From positions 310,001 through 374,000 of the forward strand of contig JADJTR010000004.1 in NCBI GenBank assembly GCA_016711085.1: a stretch of 64,000 nt of DNA. Direction: 5' to 3'. Position numbers and translations under genes: made by a program. Source of the DNA: Phyllobacteriaceae bacterium. Lineage in GTDB: Bacteria > Pseudomonadota > Alphaproteobacteria > Rhizobiales > Rhizobiaceae. The first letter of the stretch is position 1. Every line of letters starts with the position of its first letter. Shown here piece after piece: positions 9,283-17,596 of this stretch. Under the pieces are notes generated by a model. The model saw only the letters and a list, made by a program, of their open reading frames with translations. It had not been told where the DNA came from and did no database searches.

Positions 9283-10055
9283 TTATGGCGCGGCGGAAGA
9301 AACCGCGCCGATTTGCGCCCGCAACATCCCGATCACGGCGTCTGGCGCTTCGTCGATCAGCATGTGTCCGGTTTCGGCGAGCAGGGTCACGGCGCAATTA
9401 TCCGGCAGGTTGTCGGCCGAATGCGCCGGCAGCACGTTGTCCTGCTTGCCCCAAAGCACGCGAACCGGCATGGCCAGCGTGGCCAGGCTTGCGCGCGGAA
9501 TGACGCCCTGGCGGCCATCGCGCGTCATGCCGTCGGCAAAGCGCTGCAACAACTCGACCTGGCCTCGTTTGGCGCGAATGCCCAGGACGTGTTCAACGAC
9601 ACTATCGGGGATAGCGCGGCGGAAGCCGAACATGCCCTCGAGGACATGCTTCATTTCGGTCGGCTCACGAGCCGAGGCAAAACGCTTGAGCAGCCGGAAA
9701 TTGATCTCCGGACCGAATCCGCCCGGCGCCAGCAAAGTCAGCGACAGCACCCGCTGAGGCGCCGAAAGCGCGATCAGGGTTGCGACCGCGCCGCCGAGCG
9801 AATGCCCGGCCAGATGAAAGCGCTCGACGCCGCGCCGCGTCATGGCGTCGAGCACGGCGGCGACAGCGGTCTTCGGTGGTCCGGCGTCGGGATAGTCGAT
9901 CGACGCGGCGTGGCCCGGCAAGTCGACAGCGTGGGTCCGGGCCTCGGCGACGAGTCCGTCCAGCACCGGGACCCACGCCTCGTGCGACCCGCCGAAGCCA
10001 TGGATGAGCACAAGGTCGGGGCCCGCGCCGCGGTTTGGACGAATAATTCGCTCAC
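9283..10055 (-). pseudogene. Alpha/beta hydrolase, N-terminal 1-nt frameshift
   Basis: The body reads as an alpha/beta hydrolase: the oxyanion strand VLIHGFGGSHEAW, the nucleophile elbow GHSLGG, an acidic residue in LWGKQDNVLP and the His of LAETGHMLIDEAPD. The intact part opens only at a GTG (10011) inside the first beta-strand, and its frame runs up to a stop without another start. In the next frame a GTG at 10055, one base after the stop of the upstream gene, reads MSELFVQTAAR and would join GPDLVLIHG if one G were restored in the GGG run near 10019-10022. A one-base deletion, real or a sequencing error, explains both observations; the repaired protein has 257 residues. Related proteins include haloperoxidases and the C-terminal part of some acetoin dehydrogenase E2 subunits; the substrate is unknown. 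Confidence 0.8.
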
Positions 10056-10056
10056 G

Positions 10057-11823
10057 TCACGTCGCTCCGACGGCGGCCAGTGCCGCTTTGATGGCGTCCG
10101 CCAGTTTCCGCGCCATATCCTCGGGATATTTGGCTTCGCGGAACGCTTTTTGCGGATCGGCGGCGAAATCGGCTTTGTTCGATTTCAGCGAAACGGCGAG
10201 TTCCCGGGCCTGGGCATGGTCGCCGCGGGCGACGGCCGCGACCAGTCGCGCGGCAATATAGTGGCGCCGTTCCGAGGCGGCCAAGGCGTCGGCGGCGGAC
10301 CAGGCCGTTTCCTTGTCGCCGGTCATGAAAGCACCGAGAAACAGCGCGTAATCCCACCAGTTCGGATGGACCGGGGTGATGCGCGCCGCTTTCGCCAACA
10401 ACACCGCGCCCGTGGCGTATTCGCCGGCCATCACGAAGCTGTTTCCCGCCGATGCCGCGAGGCTCATGTCGTAGGGATTGGCGGCGATGGCCTTGCCCAT
10501 CCAGGCCAAGCCGGCGCGGGCATCGCCCATGCGGCTGAGAACATAACCCTGGGCCCGATAGGCCGTGGCCTTGTTCGGGCCGAGTTCGACGCCCTTGCGG
10601 GCATGTTGCGCCGCCTTTTCAAGGGACGCATCGGGGTGGTGCGCGAATTTGCCGGCGACCGACGCCACCTCGAGATTGGCGAGCTCGGCCCAGACCAGGG
10701 GTGATTTTGCCCCGCGCGCCGCCAGTTCATCGAAACAGGACTTCGCCGCCAGATGATCCTCGGCTTTGAGATCGAGAAAAAACCTGTTTGAGAGGGTCAG
10801 ACAATTGGTCAACGAACTTGTCAGATCATTTTCGGCGATGAAGGCGTAAAGCGCGCCGGACACCGGAAAGGCCGAATCGACAAGGTTGGCGAACATGTCG
10901 TCCTGGTGTTCCCGGCTTGTGGTGCTGTCGAGCGCCCGTCCGGCGATCACCTTGCCGCTTGCGGCATGCTCGACCTGGACCAGGGTTGCCGTCGGCGCGG
11001 CGCCGGGCGCGATGCGCACGAGGAATTCATCCTCTTTTTTTCCAGAGCTTGCGCCGGCATTGACGAAATTGACGGTATCGAAAGCCGGTAGCACGGCCTG
11101 AAGGCGCGCGCCCCAATTCGCTGCCTCGCCGCCCGGCGAAATCTGCAGTCGCACGGTCGGCAACATTTTGGTGGTCGCCGCTCCGCGCACGCCGCGCGCC
11201 GAGACGGTCTGTTCCGACCCGCCGCCTTGACCTGCGTCATTGGTCGTGACGCGCCACGATACGAACCCCAACATGGCGATGATGAAAACAAGCCCGATGC
11301 GGAACAGCTTGATATGGCGGTAGATCGTGCCGACAAGGCCGCTCTGCTCGTCGCCCCGGGCGGAAATCGGGCGATTGTCGGTTGCCAGCGCCGGCGTGTC
11401 GCCGCCGAAGCGGGCGTCGATCGCCGCGGAAATCCGGCTCATGTCGAGTTTGACCGGTTCGGCGACGGCAAGTGGCGTAAAATCCGGCCTGGAATAAACC
11501 GGCACATAGCCGCCTCGCGGTACGGCAATGTGGACGGCATCCGGTTTTCCCGCCCCAGAATAATATTGCTCCAGCAATTCCCGCAGCCGGCCGGCTTGAA
11601 CGCGGACCACGGCGTCGGTGGAGGGATCGAAATCGCCCTCCTTGCCGAAGACATCCATGGCGATGGAAAACCCTTTGAGCCGGTCGCCTTTTCCGTCCAG
11701 TTCGCTGCGAACAAGGTAGTCGAGCAATTTGCGGGCTCGATCGGAGCGTGAAAAAACCTCGCTGTCGAGCACGCGGCCGAGCGCTTCCAGGATTTCGCCT
11801 TTGCTGGGTCGCTCAACAACCAA
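10057..11823 (-). CDS. Winged-helix / TPR membrane protein (regulatory)
   Basis: A 588-residue protein. The N-terminal 105 residues (EILEALGRVLDSEVFSRSDR ... AVVRVQAGRLRELLEQYYSG ... VPRGGYVPVYSRP) match the winged-helix-like domain that Alphaproteobacteria place at the front of TPR proteins and some adenylate-cyclase-like proteins. One membrane helix (GLVFIIAMLGFVSWRV) follows near residue 175, then a beta-rich TolB-like region and C-terminal tetratricopeptide repeats (ANLEVASVAGKFAHHPDASLEKAAQHARKGVELGPNKATAYRAQG and onward). The start appears to be TTG at 11823; no ATG or GTG fits the conserved N-terminus. It resembles CadC/ToxR-type one-component regulators in having a winged helix on one side of the membrane and a sensing part on the other. 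Its target is unknown. The downstream hydrolase starts one base after its stop. Confidence 0.7.
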   Translation of the reverse strand: MVVERPSKGEILEALGRVLDSEVFSRSDRARKLLDYLVRSELDGKGDRLKGFSIAMDVFGKEGDFDPSTDAVVRVQAGRLRELLEQYYSGAGKPDAVHIAVPRGGYVPVYSRPDFTPLAVAEPVKLDMSRISAAIDARFGGDTPALATDNRPISARGDEQSGLVGTIYRHIKLFRIGLVFIIAMLGFVSWRVTTNDAGQGGGSEQTVSARGVRGAATTKMLPTVRLQISPGGEAANWGARLQAVLPAFDTVNFVNAGASSGKKEDEFLVRIAPGAAPTATLVQVEHAASGKVIAGRALDSTTSREHQDDMFANLVDSAFPVSGALYAFIAENDLTSSLTNCLTLSNRFFLDLKAEDHLAAKSCFDELAARGAKSPLVWAELANLEVASVAGKFAHHPDASLEKAAQHARKGVELGPNKATAYRAQGYVLSRMGDARAGLAWMGKAIAANPYDMSLAASAGNSFVMAGEYATGAVLLAKAARITPVHPNWWDYALFLGAFMTGDKETAWSAADALAASERRHYIAARLVAAVARGDHAQARELAVSLKSNKADFAADPQKAFREAKYPEDMARKLADAIKAALAAVGAT

Positions 11824-11853
11824 ACGCGCGTTCCATTTTCACGGGGCGGATTC

Positions 11854-11878
11854 CGATCCCCGCCGGAAACGGGGATCG
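11854..11878 (-). terminator. Inverted repeat downstream of leuA, possible terminator
   Basis: A perfect 9-bp inverted repeat (CGATCCCCG ... CGGGGATCG) with a 7-nt loop lies 57 nt after the leuA stop and 31 nt before the next gene on the same strand. It has no U-tract, so termination by this hairpin alone would be weak; it could also protect the leuA 3' end or act as an operator for the winged-helix gene. Confidence 0.45.
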
Positions 11879-11934
11879 CATTGCGTTATCAGAAACACGC
11901 AAACGGCGAAACCACGACGGAATCCGCCGCGCGT

Positions 11935-13638
11935 TCATGCGGCCCGGTTGACGACGCGGTTGGCAGCAGAGACCACCGCCTCGAGCGACGCCGTCACGAT
12001 GTTGGCGTTGATGCCGACGCCGAACAGTTTCCCGCCGGAATGTTCGACTTCCATGTAACAGACAGCCCGCGCATCCGAACCACGCTGCAGCGAATGTTCG
12101 GAATAGTCGAGCACCGACAGGCGCATGCCGAGGTGTTTCGACAAGGCGTCGACGAAACCGTCGATCGGCCCGGTGCCGTGTCCCTGAATCGCGATTTCGC
12201 GGCCGCCGTCGGTGATTTTCGCCTCGACCACCCGACGACCCTTGTGGTCGGGATCGGGCCAAGAATGATGGTCGACGAATTTGAGCCGCGCGCCGGATTG
12301 TTCGACATAGACGTCGAGAAAACGGTCATGAATGGCCTTGGACGGCAGTTCGCGCCCCTCGCGGTCGGTGATCTCCTGGATGTCCTCGCGAAATTCGATC
12401 TGCAAATTGCGCGGCAGGTTGTAGCCATAGTCCTGCTGCATGATGTAGGCGATTCCGCCCTTGCCCGACTGGGAATTGATGCGGATGATGGCTTCGTAGG
12501 TGCGGCCGACATCCTTCGGGTCGATCGGCAGATAGGGCACTTCCCACAGCCGCTTGTTGGATTTCTTCAGCGCCTTCATGCCCTTGTTGATGGCGTCCTG
12601 GTGCGAGCCGGAAAACGCCGTATAGACCAGTTCGCCGACATAGGGGTGGCGTTGCGGCACCGGCATTTCGTTGGAGTATTCAAACACATCGCGGATGCGC
12701 GGCAGGTCGGAACAATCGAGTTGCGGATCGACGCCCTGCGTGAACATGTTGAGCGCCAGGGTGACGAGATCGACATTGCCGGTGCGTTCGCCATTGCCGA
12801 GCAGGCAACCCTCGATCCGGTCGGCGCCGGCCATCAACCCGAGTTCGGTCGCCGCCACCGCTGTGCCGCGGTCGTTGTGCGGATGCAGCGAGATGATGAT
12901 GTTGTCGCGGTCGTCGAGATTACGGCACATCCACTCGATCTGATCGGCGTAGATGTTGGGCGTCGACATCTCAACCGTCGCCGGCAGGTTGAGGATCAGC
13001 TTGTTGTCGGCCTTCGGCTGGATGATCTCGGCCACGGCGTTGGAGACCTCCAGCGCCACTTCGAGCTCCGTGCCGGTGAAACTCTCCGGCGAATATTCGA
13101 AGCGGAAGCCGCCGCCGGCCTTGGCCGCCATGTCGGCGATCATCTTCGCCGCGTCGACGGCGATCTGCTTGATGCCGCGCACATCCTTCTCGAAAACGAC
13201 GCGGCGCTGCAACTCGCTGGTCGAATTGTAGAAGTGCACGATCGGCCGGTGCGCGCCGGCGAGCGATTCGAAAGTGCGCGTGATCAGTTCGGGACGGCAC
13301 TGCACCAGCACTTGCAAGGACACGTCGTCGGGCACGCCGCCTTCCTCGATGCACCAGCGGGCGAAATCGAAATCGGTCTGCGACGCCGACGGAAAACCGA
13401 TCTCGATCTCCTTGAAGCCCATGTCGATGAGCAGGCGGAACATGCGCGCCTTGCGGTCCTGCCCCATCGGGTCGATGAGCGCCTGGTTGCCGTCGCGCAA
13501 ATCGACCGAGCACCAGATCGGCGCCTTGTCGATGCGTTTTCCCGGCCAGGTGCGGTCGGTCAGGCCGATATGCGGATAAGGTTGATATTTGGCGGCCGCT
13601 TCCGGCATGCCGGCCTGGGGGCTGGTCTTGGCGTCCAT
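11935..13638 (-). CDS. leuA: 2-isopropylmalate synthase
   Basis: First committed enzyme of leucine biosynthesis: condenses acetyl-CoA with 2-oxoisovalerate. The 567-residue protein is of the long alphaproteobacterial LeuA form. Visible are the HMGL-like TIM barrel with the metal and substrate motif WCSVDLRDGNQALIDPM near residue 43, the SLHPHNDRGTAVAA motif (H-x-H metal ligands) and the C-terminal LeuA regulatory domain with VSAANR near the end, which normally binds leucine for feedback inhibition. A leader peptide with a run of Leu codons sits upstream (13759-13854), so transcription is likely controlled by attenuation as well. Confidence 0.95.
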   Translation of the reverse strand: MDAKTSPQAGMPEAAAKYQPYPHIGLTDRTWPGKRIDKAPIWCSVDLRDGNQALIDPMGQDRKARMFRLLIDMGFKEIEIGFPSASQTDFDFARWCIEEGGVPDDVSLQVLVQCRPELITRTFESLAGAHRPIVHFYNSTSELQRRVVFEKDVRGIKQIAVDAAKMIADMAAKAGGGFRFEYSPESFTGTELEVALEVSNAVAEIIQPKADNKLILNLPATVEMSTPNIYADQIEWMCRNLDDRDNIIISLHPHNDRGTAVAATELGLMAGADRIEGCLLGNGERTGNVDLVTLALNMFTQGVDPQLDCSDLPRIRDVFEYSNEMPVPQRHPYVGELVYTAFSGSHQDAINKGMKALKKSNKRLWEVPYLPIDPKDVGRTYEAIIRINSQSGKGGIAYIMQQDYGYNLPRNLQIEFREDIQEITDREGRELPSKAIHDRFLDVYVEQSGARLKFVDHHSWPDPDHKGRRVVEAKITDGGREIAIQGHGTGPIDGFVDALSKHLGMRLSVLDYSEHSLQRGSDARAVCYMEVEHSGGKLFGVGINANIVTASLEAVVSAANRVVNRAA

Positions 13639-13742
13639 GGTCTTCTCCGTCGCCCTCTGCGGCTGCGCGGCTGGCGCGCCATTCGGGCATTGATGTGACA
13701 GGTCGATGAAGGGAAACGGAGCTGGCGCTTTGGCGGCGCGTC

Positions 13743-13776
13743 GACCGCCGGGCGCTCCTTAGCGGACCCGGCGGTC
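13743..13776 (-). promoter_or_regulatory. leuA attenuator hairpin
   Basis: A perfect 10-bp inverted repeat (13743-13752 with 13767-13776, GACCGCCGGG/CCCGGCGGTC) with a 14-nt loop. On the minus strand its first arm lies in the last codons of the leader peptide and the loop contains the leader stop codon, so a ribosome stalled on the Leu codons just upstream would control whether it forms. A competing pairing is possible between GGAGC (minus strand, 13758-13754) and GCTCC (13722-13718), followed by GTTTCCC, which would be the terminator. This assignment is inference from pairing only. Confidence 0.6.
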
Positions 13777-13854
13777 GCCGATAAGAAGCAGCAGCCCGCG
13801 CGGCGCAATCGCGGCGGCGGCGAATTCGGCTTCCAAGGGCGATCGGATCGTCAT
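13759..13854 (-). CDS. leuA leader peptide
   Basis: A 31-codon ORF (ATG at 13854, TAA at 13759-13761) that reads MTIRSPLEAEF, an alanine-rich stretch, then PRGLLLLIGDRRVR. Four consecutive Leu codons (CTG CTG CTT CTT) followed by Ile, placed about 30 codons in and directly before a strong inverted repeat, are the classic signature of leucine attenuation. The ORF ends 121 nt upstream of the leuA start. It starts 6 nt after a plausible -10 element, so the transcript probably begins at the A of its ATG (leaderless). Confidence 0.8.
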   Translation of the reverse strand: MTIRSPLEAEFAAAAIAPRGLLLLIGDRRVR

Positions 13855-13860
13855 GGCGTT

Positions 13861-13889
13861 TCTATAGTCGAGCCGGCGCGCGCGCACAA
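13861..13889 (-). promoter_or_regulatory. Predicted promoter of the leuA leader
   Basis: On the minus strand: -35 TTGTGC (13889-13884), 17-nt spacer, -10 TATAGA (13866-13861), then 6 nt to the ATG of the leader peptide. The spacing places the transcription start at or next to that ATG. Confidence 0.65.
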
Positions 13890-13896
13890 GTCTTGC

Positions 13897-14802
13897 TCAA
13901 GGCGCGGAAAGCGCCACGCCGCCGGCCTTGCGCTTGTGTTCGGGCTCAACGTGGATGACCACCGTCATGCCATCCATGCCCGCCTTGATCGCTTTTTCGA
14001 TGCGGTCGCAAATCTCATGGGAAGAAAACACGCTCATCGCCGCCGGCACGATCAGGTGGAATTCGACAAAACGGGCCGCGCCCGCGCCGCGTGATTTCAG
14101 GTCATGGTATTCCAGTGCGCCGGTGGCGTTGGCCTCGATCAGCCTGCGCACCTCCGCCTGTTCGCTGTCGGAAAGGGCCGTGTCCATCAAACCCTGTATG
14201 GACTCGTTGATCACCAGCCAGCCCTGCCAGAGGATGTTGACGGCGACGACCGCCGCCAGCAGCGGATCGAGAATCAGCCAGCCGGTGGCGAGCGCCAGCA
14301 CCAGACCGACGAGCACGCCGGCCGACGTGACGACGTCGGACATCACATGCTTGCCGTCGGCGACCAGCGCCGGCGAGCGTTCCCGCCGGCCGACGCGGAT
14401 CAGCAGGAACGCCCACGCGCCGTTGATGGCGCTGGCGACGAAGTTGACCGCGATGCCCTCGCCCGCCTGCTCGATGGTGTGCGGGTTGAGGATGGTCGTC
14501 GCCGCCTGATGAAAGATCAGCAGCGCCGCGATGACAATCAGAACGCCTTCGGCCACCGCCGATAGCAACTCCGCCTTGTGGTGGCCGAAGGGATGGTCGG
14601 CGTCGGCGGGCTGCTGCGCCCAGCGGATCGCCATGAAGGCGGCGAACGCCGCCACGACGTTGACGATCGATTCCAACGCGTCGGAATAAAGCGCCACCGA
14701 GCCCGTCAGGCGCCAGGCGACGAATTTCAGCGCCATCACCGCGAAGGCGACGGCGATCGAGCCGAGCGCGAGGCGGCGGACCATGGTGCGGCCACCGCTC
14801 AC
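13897..14802 (-). CDS. Cation diffusion facilitator (CDF) family transporter
   Basis: A 301-residue inner-membrane metal/proton antiporter. Six hydrophobic segments can be followed, with the CDF metal-site motifs ALYSDALESIVNVV in helix 2 (Asp at i and nearby polar residues) and DGKHVMSDVVTSAGVLV in helix 5, plus the ADHPFGHHKAELLSA loop typical of the family. The C-terminal cytoplasmic ferredoxin-like domain (VEFHLIVPAAMSVFSSHEICD ... VVIHVEPEHK) is present. Metal specificity (Zn, Fe, Mn, Co) cannot be decided. Its start overlaps the last codon of trpEG by 4 nt, so it may be co-transcribed with it; ATG at 14784 is an alternative start. Confidence 0.85.
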   Translation of the reverse strand: MSGGRTMVRRLALGSIAVAFAVMALKFVAWRLTGSVALYSDALESIVNVVAAFAAFMAIRWAQQPADADHPFGHHKAELLSAVAEGVLIVIAALLIFHQAATTILNPHTIEQAGEGIAVNFVASAINGAWAFLLIRVGRRERSPALVADGKHVMSDVVTSAGVLVGLVLALATGWLILDPLLAAVVAVNILWQGWLVINESIQGLMDTALSDSEQAEVRRLIEANATGALEYHDLKSRGAGAARFVEFHLIVPAAMSVFSSHEICDRIEKAIKAGMDGMTVVIHVEPEHKRKAGGVALSAP

Positions 14803-16985
14803 GCCGGCGGCGCCTTCTTCCGCCGCGGCAAATGCGCCACGACATTCTCGATCATGCGCATGCCGGCGTCGCCGCCGAGCGTCATGATCGATTCGGGATG
14901 GAACTGCACCGCCGCCACCGGCTCGCTTTCATGCTCGAACGCCATGATGACGCCATCCTCGGTTTCCGCCGTCACGCGCAGCGCCTGCGGCAGGCGCACC
15001 GGATCGGCGAAGATCGAATGATAGCGCCCGACGGTCACTTCCTTCGGAAGGCCCGAAAAGATGATGCCGTTTCGCGACACGCGAATGCGCGACGGTTTGC
15101 CGTGCATCGGCTCGCGCAACTGGCGCAGCTCGCCGCCATAGGCTTCGGCCAGCGCCTGCAGGCCAAGGCAGACGCCGAAGATCGGCAGCTCGCGCTTGCG
15201 CGCCTTCTTGATCGTCGCCGTGCAATCGAAATCGGACGGCGAACCGGGTCCGGGCGACAGAACGACGAGATCGGGATTGAGGCGGTCGAACACCTCCTCG
15301 GCCACCGGCGTGCGCACCGTGGTCACGGTCGCGCCGGTTTGGCGGAAATAATTGGCGAGCGTGTGGACGAAGGAATCCTCGTGGTCGACCAGCAGGATGT
15401 TGACCCCCTCCCCGACCCGCGCCGTGGCGCGTTGCGTCGCCGCCGCGTTGCCGGTCTTCGCCTCGCGAATCGCGGAAATGAGCGCCGACGCCTTCAGTTC
15501 GGTTTCCGCCTCTTCTTCTTCCGGGTTGGAATCGTAGAGCAGCGTCGCGCCGGCCCGCACCTCGGCGACGCCATCCTTGATGCGGATGGTCCGAAGCGTC
15601 AGGCCGGTGTTCATGTCGCCGTTGAAATGCACCATGCCGATTGCTCCGCCATACCACATGCGCGGGCTCTTCTCGTGGTTCTCGATGAAGCGCATCGCCC
15701 ACAGTTTCGGCGCGCCCGTCACCGTCACCGCCCAGGCGTGCGACAGGAACCCGTCGAAGGCATCCATGCCCTCGCGCAGCCGGCCTTCGATGTGGTCAAC
15801 GGTATGGATCAGCCGCGAATACATCTCGATCTGCCGCCGCCCGATCACCCGCACCGAACCGGGTTCGCAGACCCGGCTCTTGTCGTTGCGGTCGACGTCG
15901 GAACACATGGTCAGTTCCGACTCGTCTTTTTTGGAATTGAGCAATTTGAGGATCTGCTCGGAATCCGAAATGGCGTCCTCGCCGCGCTTGATCGTGCCCG
16001 AGATCGGGCAGGTCTCGATGCGCCGGCCGTTGACGCGCACGAACATCTCCGGCGAGGCGCCGATCAGGTACTCGCGCTGGCCGAGATTGATGAAGAAGGA
16101 ATAGGGCGACGGGTTGATCGACTTCAGCCGCCGCGAGATCTCCGACGGCGCGGTTTCGCAGCGCTCGTAGAACATCTGTCCCGGCACCACCTCGAACAGG
16201 TCGCCGCGCCGGAAGCTCGCTTTGGCCTTGTCGACAAGCCTGGCGTATTCGCCCGGTTCATGGTCGCTGCGCGGCGGCGCGCGGCCGGATTTTTGGAACG
16301 GCGCTTCGGCGCTTTCGCCCGATGCGCCATCGGTCGAAAACCCGTCGCCGGAAAACTCGTAGGATCGGTCCAGGCGGCGGCCGAATAGTGGTCGACCACC
16401 AGGATGCGGTCCGGCAGATAGAGGACCAGATCGCGCTGGGCGCGGGCGCGGCAATTTCAGATCGACCGGATCGAACTGGAAGGCGAGATCGTAGCCGAAC
16501 GCGCCGTAGAGACCGAGATTGGCGTCGTCATGGGTGCGGAAGAGTTCGACGATCGCGCGCAAAACCGTGAACACGGAAGGTACGCGGGAGCGCTCCTCCT
16601 CGGTGAAGACACGACCCGGCTCGGCGACCTGCAAATCGAGACGATCCGGCGTCGACGAGGTCACCGAGACTTCGCGGTGATTGCCGAACAGGCCGGCAAC
16701 CGGCCTCAGCAATTCGCGTCCGCGCCCGTTCAGGGCTTCGATTTTCATCGTCCGGCCATGGGCCGAGATGACCAATGGCGGATCGACGATGGCTGTGTCC
16801 CAGCGGGTGTAGCGGCCGGGGAATTCGTAGTTCGACGAGAACACCGCGCCGCGCCGGTTGTCGAGGCTGTCGATCGCCGCCTCGATGGCGCCGGCATAGG
16901 CGATGTCGGCGCGCCGCCGGGTGACGGTCACGCCGCCGGCTGTGACGAAGCGCTCGCCGCCGTCGGGCAGAGTCTCGATATGCAT
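14799..16985 (-). CDS. trpE(G): Anthranilate synthase, fused TrpE-TrpG
   Basis: First step of tryptophan synthesis from chorismate, in the single-chain form found in rhizobia and Azospirillum. Residues 1 to about 510 are the chorismate-binding TrpE part (motifs LIGASPEMFVRVNG, CPISGTIKRG, ELTMCSDVDRNDKSRVC, WAVTVTGAPK, YGGAIGMVHFNG); residues from about 525 are the TrpG amidotransferase with LVDHEDSFVHTLANYFR, the nucleophile in FGVCLGLQALAEAYGG (Cys near 605) and the HPES motif near 697. Oddity: between about 16372 and 16445 the ORF runs in the wrong frame. The conserved LVLYLPDRILVVDHYSAAAW is encoded in another frame there, so a +1 and a -1 indel compensate one another and replace about 25 residues. 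Expression is expected to be attenuated through trpL upstream. Confidence 0.93.
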   Translation of the reverse strand: MHIETLPDGGERFVTAGGVTVTRRRADIAYAGAIEAAIDSLDNRRGAVFSSNYEFPGRYTRWDTAIVDPPLVISAHGRTMKIEALNGRGRELLRPVAGLFGNHREVSVTSSTPDRLDLQVAEPGRVFTEEERSRVPSVFTVLRAIVELFRTHDDANLGLYGAFGYDLAFQFDPVDLKLPRPRPARSGPLSAGPHPGGRPLFGRRLDRSYEFSGDGFSTDGASGESAEAPFQKSGRAPPRSDHEPGEYARLVDKAKASFRRGDLFEVVPGQMFYERCETAPSEISRRLKSINPSPYSFFINLGQREYLIGASPEMFVRVNGRRIETCPISGTIKRGEDAISDSEQILKLLNSKKDESELTMCSDVDRNDKSRVCEPGSVRVIGRRQIEMYSRLIHTVDHIEGRLREGMDAFDGFLSHAWAVTVTGAPKLWAMRFIENHEKSPRMWYGGAIGMVHFNGDMNTGLTLRTIRIKDGVAEVRAGATLLYDSNPEEEEAETELKASALISAIREAKTGNAAATQRATARVGEGVNILLVDHEDSFVHTLANYFRQTGATVTTVRTPVAEEVFDRLNPDLVVLSPGPGSPSDFDCTATIKKARKRELPIFGVCLGLQALAEAYGGELRQLREPMHGKPSRIRVSRNGIIFSGLPKEVTVGRYHSIFADPVRLPQALRVTAETEDGVIMAFEHESEPVAAVQFHPESIMTLGGDAGMRMIENVVAHLPRRKKAPPA

Positions 16986-17027
16986 CGGTCTTTCTCCGTC
17001 TTCGCCGCCGGCGGGCGTCCATAACGA

Positions 17028-17061
17028 AACTGGCCGCCCGGATCACCCGTTGCGGCCAGTT
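17028..17061 (-). terminator. trp attenuator terminator hairpin
   Basis: A perfect 10-bp inverted repeat (AACTGGCCGC at 17028-17037 with GCGGCCAGTT at 17052-17061) with a 14-nt loop, followed on the minus strand by TTTCGTTAT. It lies between the trpL stop and the trpEG start, 42 nt before the latter, where the terminator of a trp attenuator is expected. A transcript ending here would be about 120 nt long. Confidence 0.7.
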
Positions 17062-17099
17062 GAATTCGTCACGACAAACACGTGCCGGTTCGCGCCGCT

Positions 17100-17144
17100 T
17101 TACGCGCCGCGCCACCAACCCGCATTGATCGCCTTCATGGTCAT
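17100..17144 (-). CDS. trpL: Tryptophan leader peptide TrpL
   Basis: A 14-codon ORF reading MTMKAINAGWWRGA with two tandem Trp codons (TGG TGG), 114 nt upstream of trpEG. It is the attenuation leader of the trp operon. Its length equals that of the leader peptide peTrpL in Sinorhizobium meliloti, which is encoded by a leaderless ORF and whose attenuated transcript rnTrpL also acts in trans. A plausible promoter ends 6 nt before this ATG, so the ORF here is predicted to be leaderless as well. A second in-frame ATG two codons later is less likely as start if the transcript is leaderless. Confidence 0.85.
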   Translation of the reverse strand: MTMKAINAGWWRGA

Positions 17145-17150
17145 CGGTCT

Positions 17151-17179
17151 TGAATACAAGCGATTGCCGCGTCGCGCAA
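17151..17179 (-). promoter_or_regulatory. Predicted trp promoter (leaderless trpL)
   Basis: On the minus strand: -35 TTGCGC (17179-17174), 17-nt spacer, -10 TATTCA (17156-17151), then 6 nt (AGACCG) to the trpL ATG. The distance from the -10 box puts the transcription start on the A of the ATG. Confidence 0.65.
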
Positions 17180-17596
17180 CCGCGCACGCCACATATCGTT
17201 TTGTTCGAAAAGAACGGACGCCCGGATCGGGCGGATGATCCGGACGTCCATTGCCGCGGAGGCGGCGTTTCACGGTACGGGGTAAGCAGGGGAATCCCGA
17301 TCCCGTGATCCCGGCGGCGCGATTCGGTTGCGCCTTGGTTGCAAGGTATACCTTAACGTGCATTTGTAAAGTGCAAGTCAATCCTCGATGCAACTTTTTC
17401 GTGCTACCGGTGTTCCCGGCGCGAGCATGGCGGCCGGCCCTTGCCGGTGGCAGGCGACGTCGACGAAGCAGCAAGACCAACGGGACGATGCGTGGCCTCA
17501 ATGCTGACAGCGTGCCGTCGGCGGCTGGCCGTCGGCGGGAAGATCACAAAACGGAGGCCCTTCCCGACGCAATGAAATCCGCTAGAGAATTTCCCG
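17180..17596. other. Gene-less region between the trp promoter and the glycosylase gene
   Basis: About 417 nt between the divergent trp leader and the plus-strand glycosylase gene. I see no coding sequence that looks real. It holds a short AT-rich block near 17343-17400 with a perfect 12-bp palindrome AAGGTATACCTT (17343-17354), and on the minus strand a TTGACT element near 17380-17375. The block could be a regulator site or a second promoter. The 3' part before 17597 shows no clear ribosome-binding site for the plus-strand gene. Confidence 0.4.
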
